The position numbers and the translations under genes were made by a program. From Stutzerimonas stutzeri (GTDB lineage: Bacteria; Pseudomonadota; Gammaproteobacteria; Pseudomonadales; Pseudomonadaceae), in NCBI RefSeq assembly GCF_024448955.1, contig NZ_JAMOIH010000015.1, positions 62,001-126,000 on the forward strand: a stretch of DNA of 64,000 bases, written 5' to 3'. The notes under the pieces are model-generated. The model was not told where the DNA came from. It worked only from the letters and a program-made list of their open reading frames with translations, and searched no databases. Positions 8,852-17,943 of this stretch are shown in pieces (position 1 is the stretch's first letter; each line of letters begins with the position of its first letter).

Positions 8852-10198
8852 ATGAGCGGTCAGGTCATCTTCATCGACGACGAAGCGGCGATCCGCCAAG
8901 CGGTCCAGCAATGGCTGGAACTGTCCGGTTTCAGCGTACGCACCTGCGCTAGCGCGCGCGAAGCGCTGGGCCTGCTCGACCGCGATTTTCCCGGCGTGCT
9001 GATCAGCGATGTGCGCATGCCGGACCTGGACGGCCTCGGCCTGCTGGAAAAGCTGGTCGCGATGGACCCGGAGCTGCCGGTGATCATGGTCACCGGTCAT
9101 GGCGACGTACCGATGGCGGTGCAGGCGCTGCGCCAGGGCGCCTATGACTTCATCGAAAAACCTTTCACACCCGAACGTCTGCTGGACAGCGTGCGCCGCG
9201 CCCAGGACAAACGCCGGCTGGTCTGCGAAAACCGCCAGCTGCGTGAGCAGTTCACCCGTAAGGGCCGCATCGAGTCGATGCTGCTAGGGGTTTCGCGCGC
9301 CGTGGACAACCTTCGCCGCCAGGTGCTGGAGCTGGCCGGCACCGATGTCAACGTGCTGATCCGCGGCGACACCGGCAGCGGCAAGGAACAGGTGGCGCGC
9401 TGCCTGCACGACTTCAGCCCGCGCGCGCGCCATCCGTTCGTGGCGCTGAACTGCGCGGCCATCCCCGAAAGCATCTTCGAGAGCGAGCTGTTCGGCCATG
9501 AAAGCGGCGCCTTCACCGGCGCCCAGGGCAAGCGCATCGGTCGCATCGAGCATGCCCACGGCGGCACCCTGTTCCTCGATGAAATCGAAAGCATGCCGCT
9601 GGCCCAGCAGGTCAAGCTATTGCGCGTGCTGCAGGAAAGGACCCTGGAACGGCTGGGCTCCAACCGCAGCATCGAAGTCGATCTGCGAGTGATCAGCGCG
9701 GCCAAGCCGGACCTGCTGGAAGAAGTGCGCGGCGGACGTTTCCGCGAAGACTTGCTGTATCGGCTGAACGTTGCCGAGTTGCATATCCCGCCGCTGCGCG
9801 AGCGTCGTGAAGACATTCCGCTGCTGTTCGACCACTTCGTCACCCAGGCCGCCCAGCGCCATGGCCGCGAGCCCCTGCCGGTCGGCCCCGCCGAACTGGC
9901 GCAGCTGCTGAGCCACGACTGGCCAGGCAACGTCCGTGAACTGATCAACGCCGCCGAACGCCACGCCCTGGGCCTGACCCCGCCGCCGCCCAGCGCCCCG
10001 AGCACCGGCACCTCGCTGGCCGAGCAGATGGAAGCCTTCGAGGCGCAATGCCTGCACAACGCCCTGCAGCAGTGCAAAGGCAACATCAGCGAAGTCATGA
10101 CCCTGCTGCAGCTACCGCGCCGCACCCTCAACGAAAAGATGCAGCGCCATGGTTTGAGCCGTGGCGATTATTTGCCGGCAGGTAGCAGCGACAATTAA
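8852..10198 (+). CDS. dctD: DctD-type sigma-54 response regulator
   Basis: 448 residues; ATG at 8852 with AGGAG eight bases upstream. The receiver domain (1-120) has the acidic pair DDE and the phospho-acceptor D53 in SDVRMPDL. The AAA+ domain has Walker A GDTGSGKE near residue 175, the sigma-54 contact loop GAFTGA at 219-224, and Walker B (GTLFLDEIE). A Fis-like helix-turn-helix ends the protein (LLQLPRRTLNEKMQRHG). It should activate sigma-54 promoters of dicarboxylate uptake genes when phosphorylated by DctB. No dctA or dctPQM transporter follows within the window. Confidence 0.92.
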   Translation: MSGQVIFIDDEAAIRQAVQQWLELSGFSVRTCASAREALGLLDRDFPGVLISDVRMPDLDGLGLLEKLVAMDPELPVIMVTGHGDVPMAVQALRQGAYDFIEKPFTPERLLDSVRRAQDKRRLVCENRQLREQFTRKGRIESMLLGVSRAVDNLRRQVLELAGTDVNVLIRGDTGSGKEQVARCLHDFSPRARHPFVALNCAAIPESIFESELFGHESGAFTGAQGKRIGRIEHAHGGTLFLDEIESMPLAQQVKLLRVLQERTLERLGSNRSIEVDLRVISAAKPDLLEEVRGGRFREDLLYRLNVAELHIPPLRERREDIPLLFDHFVTQAAQRHGREPLPVGPAELAQLLSHDWPGNVRELINAAERHALGLTPPPPSAPSTGTSLAEQMEAFEAQCLHNALQQCKGNISEVMTLLQLPRRTLNEKMQRHGLSRGDYLPAGSSDN

Positions 10199-10315
10199 TC
10201 ATGTCGTGGCACGCACGGTTTCGAGCCTGCTTAGTAAGGCGTCTGATCGAGGCAGCAAGTCGAGGGCCGGGCCAGGCGGCGCTCCAACTCAGCCAGCCAG
10301 AGCTCGGCGCAATTT

Positions 10316-10416
10316 GTAGGGTGGGCTTCAGCCCACCAGAGTTCAGCGCCGGCCGCATAGGCCAGGCGAGGCGTCACCAGCGGTGCCAGCAGATGGTGGG
10401 CTGAAGCCCACCCTAC
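10316..10416. repeat. Pair of GTAGGGTGGGC palindromes in inverted orientation
   Basis: Positions 10316-10337 read GTAGGGTGGGCTTCAGCCCA plus CC, and 10395-10416 hold the reverse complement. Each unit is itself a near-perfect palindrome (GGTGGGCT/AGCCCACC), and the two face each other 57 bases apart. They lie between the convergent dctD and sigma-factor genes and can fold as strong hairpins, so they may also end transcription. The rest of the 471-base gap holds no gene I can support. Confidence 0.75.
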
Positions 10417-10571
10417 GCGGCTGATTCTGCCCAGGTGATCACTCCCATGCTCTGCGTGGATGCGTTATTGCGACGCCCCGCGTCGTTAGCCGTAGAACTA
10501 CCAACGCGAGGGTTCCCGCGTAGCAGCGTACAAGCCGGTGCGCATAGCCACCCTACTCCACCGCCACGCCC

Positions 10572-10593
10572 GTAGGGTGCGCTCCGCGCACCG
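10572..10593. repeat. Third GTAGGGTG-type palindrome
   Basis: GTAGGGTGCGCTCCGCGCAC followed by CG: the same GTAGGGTG head as the pair at 10316-10416 but with a different palindromic body. It sits in the same intergenic gap and is a likely member of the same repeat class. Confidence 0.55.
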
Positions 10594-10669
10594 CAAGGGT
10601 CAGCGCCGCACTTCGGCCTACGAGTTGCATCGCATGTTGAGAAAGTTCATCCGGCGAGACTTCGACACG

Positions 10670-11941
10670 CTACAAGAGCTCATCCAACCGCTGCTGCAAA
10701 AAGCGCCGTTCCGGCTCCAACTGCGCCGATTGCAAGGCGCTTCGGTAGGCGTTTCGTGCGTCGTCCAGGCGGCCGAGGCGGCAGCAGAGATCGGCGCGGG
10801 CCGAGTGCAGCAGGTGGTAATCCTGCAATTCGCCACGCGCCAGTAAGCCTTCGATCAGCAGCAGCCCGGCATCAGGGCCGTCGCGCATGGCTACCGCTAC
10901 CGCGCGGTTCAGCTCGATCACCGGAGACGGGCTGGTTCGCAGCAACACGTCATAGAGCCCGACGATCTGCGCCCAGTCGGTCTGCGCGGCACTGGGCGCC
11001 TCGGCATGCACGGCGACGATCGCCGCCTGCAAGGTGTAGGGACCAAAACGCCGCGAGGCCAGCGCCCGCTGCACCAGCGCCGAGCCTTCTTCGATCTGCG
11101 ACCGGTCCCACAGGCTGCGGTCCTGCTGGTCGAGGCGCACCAGCTCGCCCGCGCCATCGGTGCGCGCGATGCGCCGCGAGTCGTGCAGCAACATCAGCGC
11201 CAGCAGCCCCATCAGCTCGGGGTCCGGCAGCAATTCGAGCAGCAGCCGCCCCAGCCGGATCGCTTCGGCGCTCAGATCGGTGCGGGTCAGTTCAGTGCCG
11301 CTGGATGCCGAATAGCCCTCGTTGAACACCAGGTAGATCACCCGCAGCACGTTATCCAGACGCGCCGGCAGCTCATCGCGCGAAGGCACGCGATAGGGAA
11401 TCGCGGCATCACGAATCTTCTGCTTGGCGCGCACGATGCGCTGGGCAATGGTGCTGGGCGAGGCGAGAAAGGCGCGGGCGATTTCCTCGGTTTTCAGATC
11501 GCAGACTTCGCGCAGGGTCAGCGCCACCTGCGCATCGGCCGGCAAAGCCGGGTGGCAGCAGGTGAAGACCAGCCGCAGGCGATCATCTTCCAGCATGTCG
11601 CGGTCCCAGTCCGGCTCCTCGTCGGTGTCAAGGTGATCGGCCAGCAGGTTCAACGAAGCATTGAAGCGCGCCCGCCGGCGCAGCCCGTCGATAGCCTTGA
11701 AGCGCCCAGCCGAGACCAGCCAGGCCCGCGGGTTGTCCGGTGTTCCGTCGCGCGGCCATTGCTGCACCGCGGCGAAGAAGGCGTCCTGCAGCGCCTCTTC
11801 GGCCAGCTCGAAGTCGCCCAGCACACGAATCAGCGTCGCCAGCACCCGCCGCGACTCGTTGCGGTAGAGGGTGTCGATCTCGGCCCGCGTCGGCCCGCCA
11901 CTTGGACGATCGGTCGAAGGCGGCCTGCCCCGCTCCTGCAT
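10670..11941 (-). CDS. ECF42-type RNA polymerase sigma factor
   Basis: 423 residues. The first 190 residues are the sigma-2 and sigma-4 regions: FELAEEALQDAFFAAV and the core-binding RAWLVSAGRFKAIDGLRRR, then the DNA-binding VALTLREVCDLKTEEIARAF. The remaining 230 residues are the long TPR-like C-terminal extension that defines the ECF42 group (NEGYSASSGTELTRTDLSAE, and the LNRAVAVAMRDGP segment). It is the last gene of an operon with two DGPF-domain proteins, the hallmark neighbourhood of ECF42. No anti-sigma gene is visible; the extension is thought to replace one. Confidence 0.92.
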   Translation of the reverse strand: MQERGRPPSTDRPSGGPTRAEIDTLYRNESRRVLATLIRVLGDFELAEEALQDAFFAAVQQWPRDGTPDNPRAWLVSAGRFKAIDGLRRRARFNASLNLLADHLDTDEEPDWDRDMLEDDRLRLVFTCCHPALPADAQVALTLREVCDLKTEEIARAFLASPSTIAQRIVRAKQKIRDAAIPYRVPSRDELPARLDNVLRVIYLVFNEGYSASSGTELTRTDLSAEAIRLGRLLLELLPDPELMGLLALMLLHDSRRIARTDGAGELVRLDQQDRSLWDRSQIEEGSALVQRALASRRFGPYTLQAAIVAVHAEAPSAAQTDWAQIVGLYDVLLRTSPSPVIELNRAVAVAMRDGPDAGLLLIEGLLARGELQDYHLLHSARADLCCRLGRLDDARNAYRSALQSAQLEPERRFLQQRLDELL

Positions 11942-11944
11942 CGA

Positions 11945-12301
11945 TCAGCGATCGGGTAGCTGGCGCAACGGGCGAACCTCGATGCTGCCCAATTGCGCCG
12001 GCGGAATCTTTGCGGCCAGGCGCAGCGCCTCGTCCAAATCCTGCGCTTCCAGCAAGTAGAAACCGGCCAGTTGCTCGCGAGTTTCGGCGAACGGGCCGTC
12101 GACCACGGACACCGCCCCCTCGCGGACGCGAACCGTTTTGGCGGTACGCACCGATTGCAGCGGCTCGCCGGCAATGAAGTGCCCGCTCTCCTGCAGGCGT
12201 TCACCATTGGCAATGCACTGCTCGACCAGCGCGCCCCATTGCTCGTCGGTCATCGAATCCACGCGCTGTTCGTCGTAATAGACCAGGCACAGGTATTTCA
12301 T
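11945..12301 (-). CDS. DGPF (YCII-related) domain protein
   Basis: 118 residues, three bases upstream of the sigma gene. It begins MKYLCLVYYDEQ and carries the VVDGPFAETREQLAGFYLLE block that names the DGPF family, small dimeric alpha/beta proteins of unclear function. These are nearly always encoded beside ECF42 sigma factors. About half its residues match the second copy at 12880-13236, so the two are paralogues. Confidence 0.9.
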   Translation of the reverse strand: MKYLCLVYYDEQRVDSMTDEQWGALVEQCIANGERLQESGHFIAGEPLQSVRTAKTVRVREGAVSVVDGPFAETREQLAGFYLLEAQDLDEALRLAAKIPPAQLGSIEVRPLRQLPDR

Positions 12302-12359
12302 TTCAGTCTCCGGTGATGCGCGCCGGCCGCCGCTCCGGCAGCGAAAGACGAGGGTTGGT

Positions 12360-12824
12360 TCAACCGGCCGCGCCGGCCTGGGGCTCGATCCCGAAATCGA
12401 TTTGCCCGCTAGCCATGTCGAATGGCATCGAGAAGTGCTCGTGGACGACCTTCCAGTCGCTGCCCTGTCGACGCCAGCAGCGGGTGCCGCGCATCCAGCC
12501 GGTCTGCAATTCGCCCTTCTCGTTGGTGCCGCCGCAATGGTTCAGGAAATGACTATAGGCCAGGTCTTCGCTGACGTGGATGCCCAGCTCGCTGATCTCG
12601 AAAAAGCCTTCGCCCTGACAGAATTCGAAGCACTTCTGCCAGTGCTGACGGTAGGTCTCGGCGTCCTTGAATTGCAGCGGCCCCACTGCGTCGAAAGCCA
12701 GTACGTTGGCGGCGTACTGGGACATGATGAGGTCAAGATCCTTGGCGCCTACCGCGCGTTCCCATTCGTTGGTGAGTTCGCGGATTCGGGCTTCGCCGGT
12801 CTGGTTTTCGGTTGAGTTGTTCAT
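12360..12824 (-). CDS. SnoaL/NTF2-like fold protein
   Basis: 154 residues from the ATG at 12824 (MNNSTENQTG), with AGAGG eight bases upstream; the frame is open to 12908 but without a better start. The sequence shows the SnoaL-like pattern IRELTNEWERAVGAKDLDLIMSQYAANVLAFD, then QHWQKCFEF and a C-terminal beta-rich half with HEHFSMPFD. Proteins of this fold bind small molecules or act as isomerases. It lies between the two DGPF genes, in their direction, and is probably part of the same transcript. Confidence 0.82.
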   Translation of the reverse strand: MNNSTENQTGEARIRELTNEWERAVGAKDLDLIMSQYAANVLAFDAVGPLQFKDAETYRQHWQKCFEFCQGEGFFEISELGIHVSEDLAYSHFLNHCGGTNEKGELQTGWMRGTRCWRRQGSDWKVVHEHFSMPFDMASGQIDFGIEPQAGAAG

Positions 12825-12879
12825 GCGAGTTGCCTCTTGGTTGATAGTCTCTGGCTGATGAATGTCGTTGCGGCACGGT

Positions 12880-13236
12880 TCAGGGTGGCGCCCTTGGGTG
12901 CAGCGCACGGACCTCGACGCAACCCAGCCGCCCAGGGGGAATGCGCGATGCCAGTCGGATCACGTCGTTGAGGTCGCTTGCCTCGAACAGATAGAACGCC
13001 GCGGGTTGCTCACGGCTGTCGACTACGGGCCCGTCGTGTAGGCAGAGGGTGTCGCCCTGCCGGCGCATAGTCGTGGTGCTGAGGACCGGCTGCAGCGCTT
13101 CGCCGATGATCAGCTGGCCGCTGCGCTGAAGACGTTCGCGATAGTCGCGGCATTCAGCATCCATCGCCGCCTGCGCGCCAGGCGACAGGCTGGCCAGAAG
13201 CCGCTCATCCAGATAAACCAGGCATAGATAGCGCAT
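12880..13236 (-). CDS. DGPF (YCII-related) domain protein, second copy
   Basis: 118 residues, first gene of the four-gene operon. MRYLCLVYLDER and CLHDGPVVDSREQPAAFYLFEA correspond to the motifs of the copy at 11945-12301, with DGPV in place of DGPF. Its promoter should lie in the 139 bases before the divergent lactonase gene, and in known cases the cognate ECF42 factor reads it. Confidence 0.88.
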   Translation of the reverse strand: MRYLCLVYLDERLLASLSPGAQAAMDAECRDYRERLQRSGQLIIGEALQPVLSTTTMRRQGDTLCLHDGPVVDSREQPAAFYLFEASDLNDVIRLASRIPPGRLGCVEVRALHPRAPP

Positions 13237-13375
13237 TGCGGCGCCCCGAGATGGTTGCTGTTATCTGATAGTCGAAATGAAAAGGGAAAAATCGACAGCG
13301 CCGACAAATCTTTTTCGCCTTGCGGTGCTCAAAGCCAGTCCGGGACTAACAAACTCAGCGAGACAGGAGCGAGGC

Positions 13376-14575
13376 ATGGCTGGTCCACTGCGCGGTCTAT
13401 TTCATCACTACCGTCGCCTCGGCCTCGCCGTGGCTCTTCTGGCATTCAGCACTTCGGGAGTGGCGGCACCCATGTATCAATTACTGATCGGCACCTACAC
13501 CAGCAGTGAGGGCGCAAGTGAAGGGATCTACCGCATGCAGTTCGATGCAGAGCGCGGCTATATCGAGCCTCAGCCACTGCAGGTGGTGCGCACCCACAAC
13601 CCGTCCTGGCTGACGCTGGATCTGAACCGCAACCGGCTTTACGCGGCGAACGAGAACGGGCCTAGCCATCCCGACCCGGTAGGCCGGGTAAGCGCGTTCA
13701 CCATGGCGCCAGCCAGCGGGCAACTGTCGCCGCTGGCGCAGCAGATCACCTTGGGCGATGAGCCCACGCACCTGAGCCAGAGCCGCGACGGGCGCTATCT
13801 ATTCGTCTCCAACTACGGCTCGGCGCCTAATCCCGGTGGCAGCCTGGCGGTAGTTCCCTTGGCAGAGGATGGCACCCTGTCGCCCGTGACCCAACTCGCC
13901 ACGCACAAGGCCAGCGAGAAACATCCTCAGCGCCAGCAGTCGGCGCATGTGCACTCGGCGGTGATGTCGCCTAACGGCAAGCGACTGTTCGTCAGTGATC
14001 TGGGCGCGGATAAAATATTCGTCTACGAATACAACCCGGCCAACGCCGAACGCCCGCTGTCACCCGCCGAGCCGCCCTTCATCGGCCTGCCCGACGGCAG
14101 CGGCCCACGTCACCTGGTGTTCAGCCCGGACGGCAGCCAGGCCTACGCGACGCTTGAGCTGAGCGCGCAGGTTGCGCGTTTCGATCATGTCGACGGTAGC
14201 CTGATACAACGCCAGCTGGTCGATTTGGCCGAGAACGGCAACCTGGACGCGCATTCGCCCGGTGCCATTCATCCCTCGCCAGATGGCCGCTTCCTCTACG
14301 TTAGCGACCGCGCCGGGGCGAACCGCATCATGGTCTACGCCATCGAGGAAACCGGCAGCCTGCGCGAAATCCAGCAGCGCGCCAGCGAGGGGCGGGAACC
14401 GCGCGAATTCGCCATCGACCCGAGCGGGCGCTTCATGCTCATCGCCAATCAGAAGAGCGATCAGTTGGTGGTGCTGCAGCGCGACCCGGACAGCGGGCTG
14501 CTCGGTGACACGGTGCAGATATTGCCGATGAGTCGGCCGTCGGATGTGAAATTCATCGACCGCACCGGCCTTTGA
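13376..14575 (+). CDS. Periplasmic seven-bladed beta-propeller lactonase
   Basis: 399 residues from the ATG at 13376, which has CAGGAG seven bases upstream; the frame extends upstream but without a ribosome site. A signal peptide spans about residues 1-33, with a hydrophobic GLAVALLAFSTS core and a VAA cleavage site. The mature part has the lactonase/YbhE repeats: LIGTYTSSEGASEGIY, GRYLFVSNYGS, GPRHLVFSPDG, SPDGRFLYVSDR, GREPREFAIDPSGRFMLIAN. Family members include 6-phosphogluconolactonase (Pgl), but the secreted form makes a sugar-phosphate substrate unlikely, so the natural lactone is unknown. Confidence 0.87.
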   Translation: MAGPLRGLFHHYRRLGLAVALLAFSTSGVAAPMYQLLIGTYTSSEGASEGIYRMQFDAERGYIEPQPLQVVRTHNPSWLTLDLNRNRLYAANENGPSHPDPVGRVSAFTMAPASGQLSPLAQQITLGDEPTHLSQSRDGRYLFVSNYGSAPNPGGSLAVVPLAEDGTLSPVTQLATHKASEKHPQRQQSAHVHSAVMSPNGKRLFVSDLGADKIFVYEYNPANAERPLSPAEPPFIGLPDGSGPRHLVFSPDGSQAYATLELSAQVARFDHVDGSLIQRQLVDLAENGNLDAHSPGAIHPSPDGRFLYVSDRAGANRIMVYAIEETGSLREIQQRASEGREPREFAIDPSGRFMLIANQKSDQLVVLQRDPDSGLLGDTVQILPMSRPSDVKFIDRTGL

Positions 14576-14592
14576 GCGGCACAGCCGGATGC

Positions 14593-15624
14593 TCAGGACA
14601 GCAGGCTGACCACCGCGAAGCGGCTGATGGTGGCCTGCGCCACTACCGTCTGGGTGACGGCTGCGTAGCTGGAGGGGCTGCGCTGCATCAGATTGAAAAC
14701 CGAGCGCGAGAAATCCATGGCCCACTGCTTTTCGTCGGCGTGCGCCTGACGCGCAAGGAACTCGCGGATCTCCTGCTGGCGGTTACTCAGCTGCTCACGC
14801 AGCGCAGTGACCTTATCGAGCCCGGCGACCACCGAGTCAAGCAGGCGCCGCAGCTCGCGAAAGGAATCGAGCTGCAGCTCCTCGGGGAAACTCAGCAGCT
14901 GCTCTTCCCGGCTCTGCAGGCGAACGTACTTGCCCTTGTCGAACAGCTTGCCCTCGCCCTGCACCGCCAACTGGTCTTTCAGCTTCTGCCAATCCCCCTC
15001 GCGAGCGGAGAACTTGAGTTCACCGCTCTGATCCAGCTCGGCGCGGATACCGGCCTGGCCCAGGCTACCGTTGAAACGACGCAGGATCTGCTCGTCAGTC
15101 ATAGCATCGTCGAGCACCACTGCCACCGGCTCGGCCAGTTGACGGCCACCGCTGAACAACAGCGTCTCGCGACCGGATTGGCGAATCGTATCCAGTGATT
15201 CCAGCCCTTGCAGGCTGAAGCGACTGCGCACCGGTTCCGTCAGGCGCAGTTTGAGGTTGGCATCGAGAGAATTGCCGGAGCGCTGGCTGCGCTGTTTAAG
15301 CAGCTCGCCAACCTGCTGCACCGCCTGTTGAATGTGATCCTCGCCATTGGGCTGCGGCGAGCTGATCTGGCGGCTGAGATTAAGCTTGAGCTGCGACAGA
15401 CGCGTCTGCAGATCGCCCAGATAACTGTCGGCCGACTGCATTGAGGACAACTGCTGGTTGAGTTGCAGGCTGAAACTGGTGGTTTTCCTGGGCCCGGTTT
15501 CGGTATGCGCGATATCGCCCGGAACGCCTGCACGGAGCGGCGCGGGTGAATCCCGCAGCAGCGCTTCACGGCGCTCCTGCGGGTTGATTGCGGAAACAGC
15601 TGGGAGCTGCTTGCCAATCTTCAT
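14593..15624 (-). CDS. lafW: LafW-like flagellar protein (last gene of flg block)
   Basis: 343 residues, 14 bases downstream of flgL and in the same direction, closing the block. I see no signature domain, no signal peptide and no membrane helix. It is Gln/Leu/Arg-rich with a likely helical N-terminal region (about residues 45-115) and a C-terminal segment SVFNLMQRSPSSYAAVTQTVVAQA. In lateral (Flag-2) loci of enterics the gene directly after flgL is lafW, described as a hook-associated protein; the assignment here rests on position, size and the lack of other candidates. An export substrate or a cap-like role is inference. Confidence 0.55.
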   Translation of the reverse strand: MKIGKQLPAVSAINPQERREALLRDSPAPLRAGVPGDIAHTETGPRKTTSFSLQLNQQLSSMQSADSYLGDLQTRLSQLKLNLSRQISSPQPNGEDHIQQAVQQVGELLKQRSQRSGNSLDANLKLRLTEPVRSRFSLQGLESLDTIRQSGRETLLFSGGRQLAEPVAVVLDDAMTDEQILRRFNGSLGQAGIRAELDQSGELKFSAREGDWQKLKDQLAVQGEGKLFDKGKYVRLQSREEQLLSFPEELQLDSFRELRRLLDSVVAGLDKVTALREQLSNRQQEIREFLARQAHADEKQWAMDFSRSVFNLMQRSPSSYAAVTQTVVAQATISRFAVVSLLS

Positions 15625-15638
15625 TTACGCCACCTCGG

Positions 15639-16538
15639 TCAGAGCATGCCGAACAGCGACAGCCCGTTGATTTTCAAATAAGTCTTCTGCGTCGCCTGCA
15701 ACGACAGCTGATAGTTGTTCAGATCGATGCTGGCCGCTGCGTAGTCGAGCTGGGACAGTTCCCCCTCGATCTTCTGGTTCACCAGCGACACATCCTCGTT
15801 GCTGCTCGACAGCAGCGTCAGGGTGTTCTGCCGGCCACCCAGTTCGGTAACCGCGCCGAGCAACTGACTATGAGTGGCGTCCAGGCTGGCCAGGGTCTCG
15901 CCGATCTGCGCGCTGGAATCGACTGTCGGGTCGGCGAGACTCTTCACCAGTGCATGCAATTGATTGAGCATGTCGGCATCGGCGCCGAAAACTTGCGCGG
16001 CGGTGACATTTTCCTCGACCAGCACGCCGTTGGCGACAGCCGCTTGGCGGTATTGATCGTTACCGGTCAGGCTGTAGGTCTCGGTCGCCTCATCGAAGGT
16101 GATCGCCGGACGGTCGCTTAGCGTGCCGGAAAACAGATAGCGGCCTTCTTCGTCGCGCACGTTGGCGAAGCTGAGAATGGTCTTTTCCAGGCTTCCCAGC
16201 TCATTGGCAATGGCCGCCAGATCTTCGCTGGTATTGCTGCCGTTGGCCGCCCACAACAGCATGTCGCGCACGTTGAGCATGGTGTCCGAAGCGGCCTTGA
16301 GGTTGGCCTCCTGCTTGGACAGGTTGCCCGAGACGTTCGCGATGTTGGTGCGGTACTGCGTCAGTGTGGCTTCCTCACGCTGGATACGCAGCACGCGCAC
16401 GGCAGAAATTGGATCGTCCGAGGGCATCAACATGCGCTCGCCGGTCGCCATCTGCTGCATCAGCTTGCCGAGTTTCTCGGAGCTGGTGTTCATCGAGCCA
16501 TGCATCATGGCGGTGATCTGGGCGTTGGAGATGCGCAT
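15639..16538 (-). CDS. flgL: Hook-filament junction protein FlgL
   Basis: 299 residues. The flagellin-like N-terminus reads MRISNAQITAMMHGSM..SEKLGKLMQQMATGERMLMPSDDPISA, the standard FlgL/HAP3 signature, and a flagellin-like C-terminal helix ends the protein (AAASIDLNNYQLSLQATQKTY). It joins the hook (through FlgK) to the filament outside the cell. It follows flgK by 37 bases. Length is short for FlgL, in keeping with lateral systems. Confidence 0.92.
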   Translation of the reverse strand: MRISNAQITAMMHGSMNTSSEKLGKLMQQMATGERMLMPSDDPISAVRVLRIQREEATLTQYRTNIANVSGNLSKQEANLKAASDTMLNVRDMLLWAANGSNTSEDLAAIANELGSLEKTILSFANVRDEEGRYLFSGTLSDRPAITFDEATETYSLTGNDQYRQAAVANGVLVEENVTAAQVFGADADMLNQLHALVKSLADPTVDSSAQIGETLASLDATHSQLLGAVTELGGRQNTLTLLSSSNEDVSLVNQKIEGELSQLDYAAASIDLNNYQLSLQATQKTYLKINGLSLFGML

Positions 16539-16575
16539 GGTCTTTTACTCGTCAGTCGAATCGGCCAGTGCCGAT

Positions 16576-17943
16576 TCAGAACATCGCCAGTACGGCGTTG
16601 AACAGCTCGTTGGAGGTGCTGATGACCTTCATGTTGGCCTGATAGGCCTGCTCGTAGGCCATCAGATTGACCGCCTCTTCATCCAGATTCACGGCGCTGA
16701 CGCTGTCGCGCTGGGCCTGAGCCTGATCGGAGACCGTTTTCGCGGCACTGAGGTCCGCCTGATTCTGTCGGCTGGCGCTGGCGACGCGGCCGACCAGGCC
16801 GGCGTAAGCGTCGTTGAGCGGCACGGTGTTGCCGGCGACCGTGATGCCTCGTGATTTCAGATCGAGCAGCGCGAGCAGGTTCTTGTTGTTGCCCACTTCT
16901 CCCGGCATCGAGGCAAACGCTAACTCGGTCGCCCCCAGCGGATTGACCTCGAGCATGCCGCTGGTGCTGCCAGGGTTGTGAACGAACAGCGGCTGGCCGG
17001 GATTGCCGTCGAGGTCGAAGCCGCCTGCGAGCGTGTCGTTGACCATCGTCGCCAGCGCCGACGCCATGTCGTGCAGATCCTGCTGGGCCGGACGCAACGC
17101 GCCGTATTCCATGTCATAGAGGCTGCCCAAGGAGCCGCCGAGACCCTGCTGATCGAGTGGAAAGGTGGTCTTGGCGAAGACCAGCGACAGTTCCTGCTCA
17201 CCCGCGATGTTCTCGCTGATCTTCAGCTGCCCAGCCGTGATCCCGGCCACCAGCGGCTGACCATTGGCCAGAGAGACATCAAGGGTGCCGTCCGGCGCTT
17301 CCTGGACACGAATGCCAGCGTATTGGCTCAGATCCTTGACCAGATTCTCGCGGTAGTCACGCAGGGTCGCGGTGTCGCGCCCGGTCGACTCCATCTCGCG
17401 AATCTGAGCATTGAGCTCGGCAATGTTGCCGGACAGTCCGTTGATCTCGCTGACCATAGCCCCACGCTGGCCCTGCAGCGCGTTGAGCTGGGTGCCGATG
17501 TTGCTGTTGAGCCCGTTGAAACGCTGCGCCAACTGCTTGGACTCGCCGATGATCTGCTGGCGCAGCGCGATGGATTCTGGGGTCGAGCTGGCTTCGCTGA
17601 GCGCAGCGAAGAAGTTATCCAGGCCGACGCTGACGCTGGAGCCTTCACTATCGATCAGCCCCTCCAGCGCGGTCAGGTACTGCTGATTGGTACTGAAGTA
17701 CTGCTTGTCGGTCGTCGCGCGCCACAACTGCTGGTTCTGGAAGTCGTTGGACAACCGGCGAATGCTGCTGACCTGAACGCCACCGCCAATGCTGGTCGCG
17801 GTCTGCCCGCCGAGCGAATGCAGCTCCGGCGTCAGACGGCTGAAACCGGGCGTGTTGACGTTAGCGATGTTCTGCCCGGTCGCCGTCAGGGCGATCTGCG
17901 TGGCGCGAACGCCGCTGTAGCCAATTTGACCAAGAATACTCAC
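16576..17943 (-). CDS. flgK: Hook-associated protein FlgK
   Basis: 455 residues. It opens with the rod/hook N-terminal motif (GYSGVRATQIALTATGQNIANVNTPGFSR) and closes with the conserved axial-protein C-terminus (NLMAYEQAYQANMKVISTSNELFNAVL). It is the first junction protein on the hook tip. Its start overlaps the stop of flgJ by four bases, so the two are translationally coupled. Confidence 0.95.
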   Translation of the reverse strand: MSILGQIGYSGVRATQIALTATGQNIANVNTPGFSRLTPELHSLGGQTATSIGGGVQVSSIRRLSNDFQNQQLWRATTDKQYFSTNQQYLTALEGLIDSEGSSVSVGLDNFFAALSEASSTPESIALRQQIIGESKQLAQRFNGLNSNIGTQLNALQGQRGAMVSEINGLSGNIAELNAQIREMESTGRDTATLRDYRENLVKDLSQYAGIRVQEAPDGTLDVSLANGQPLVAGITAGQLKISENIAGEQELSLVFAKTTFPLDQQGLGGSLGSLYDMEYGALRPAQQDLHDMASALATMVNDTLAGGFDLDGNPGQPLFVHNPGSTSGMLEVNPLGATELAFASMPGEVGNNKNLLALLDLKSRGITVAGNTVPLNDAYAGLVGRVASASRQNQADLSAAKTVSDQAQAQRDSVSAVNLDEEAVNLMAYEQAYQANMKVISTSNELFNAVLAMF

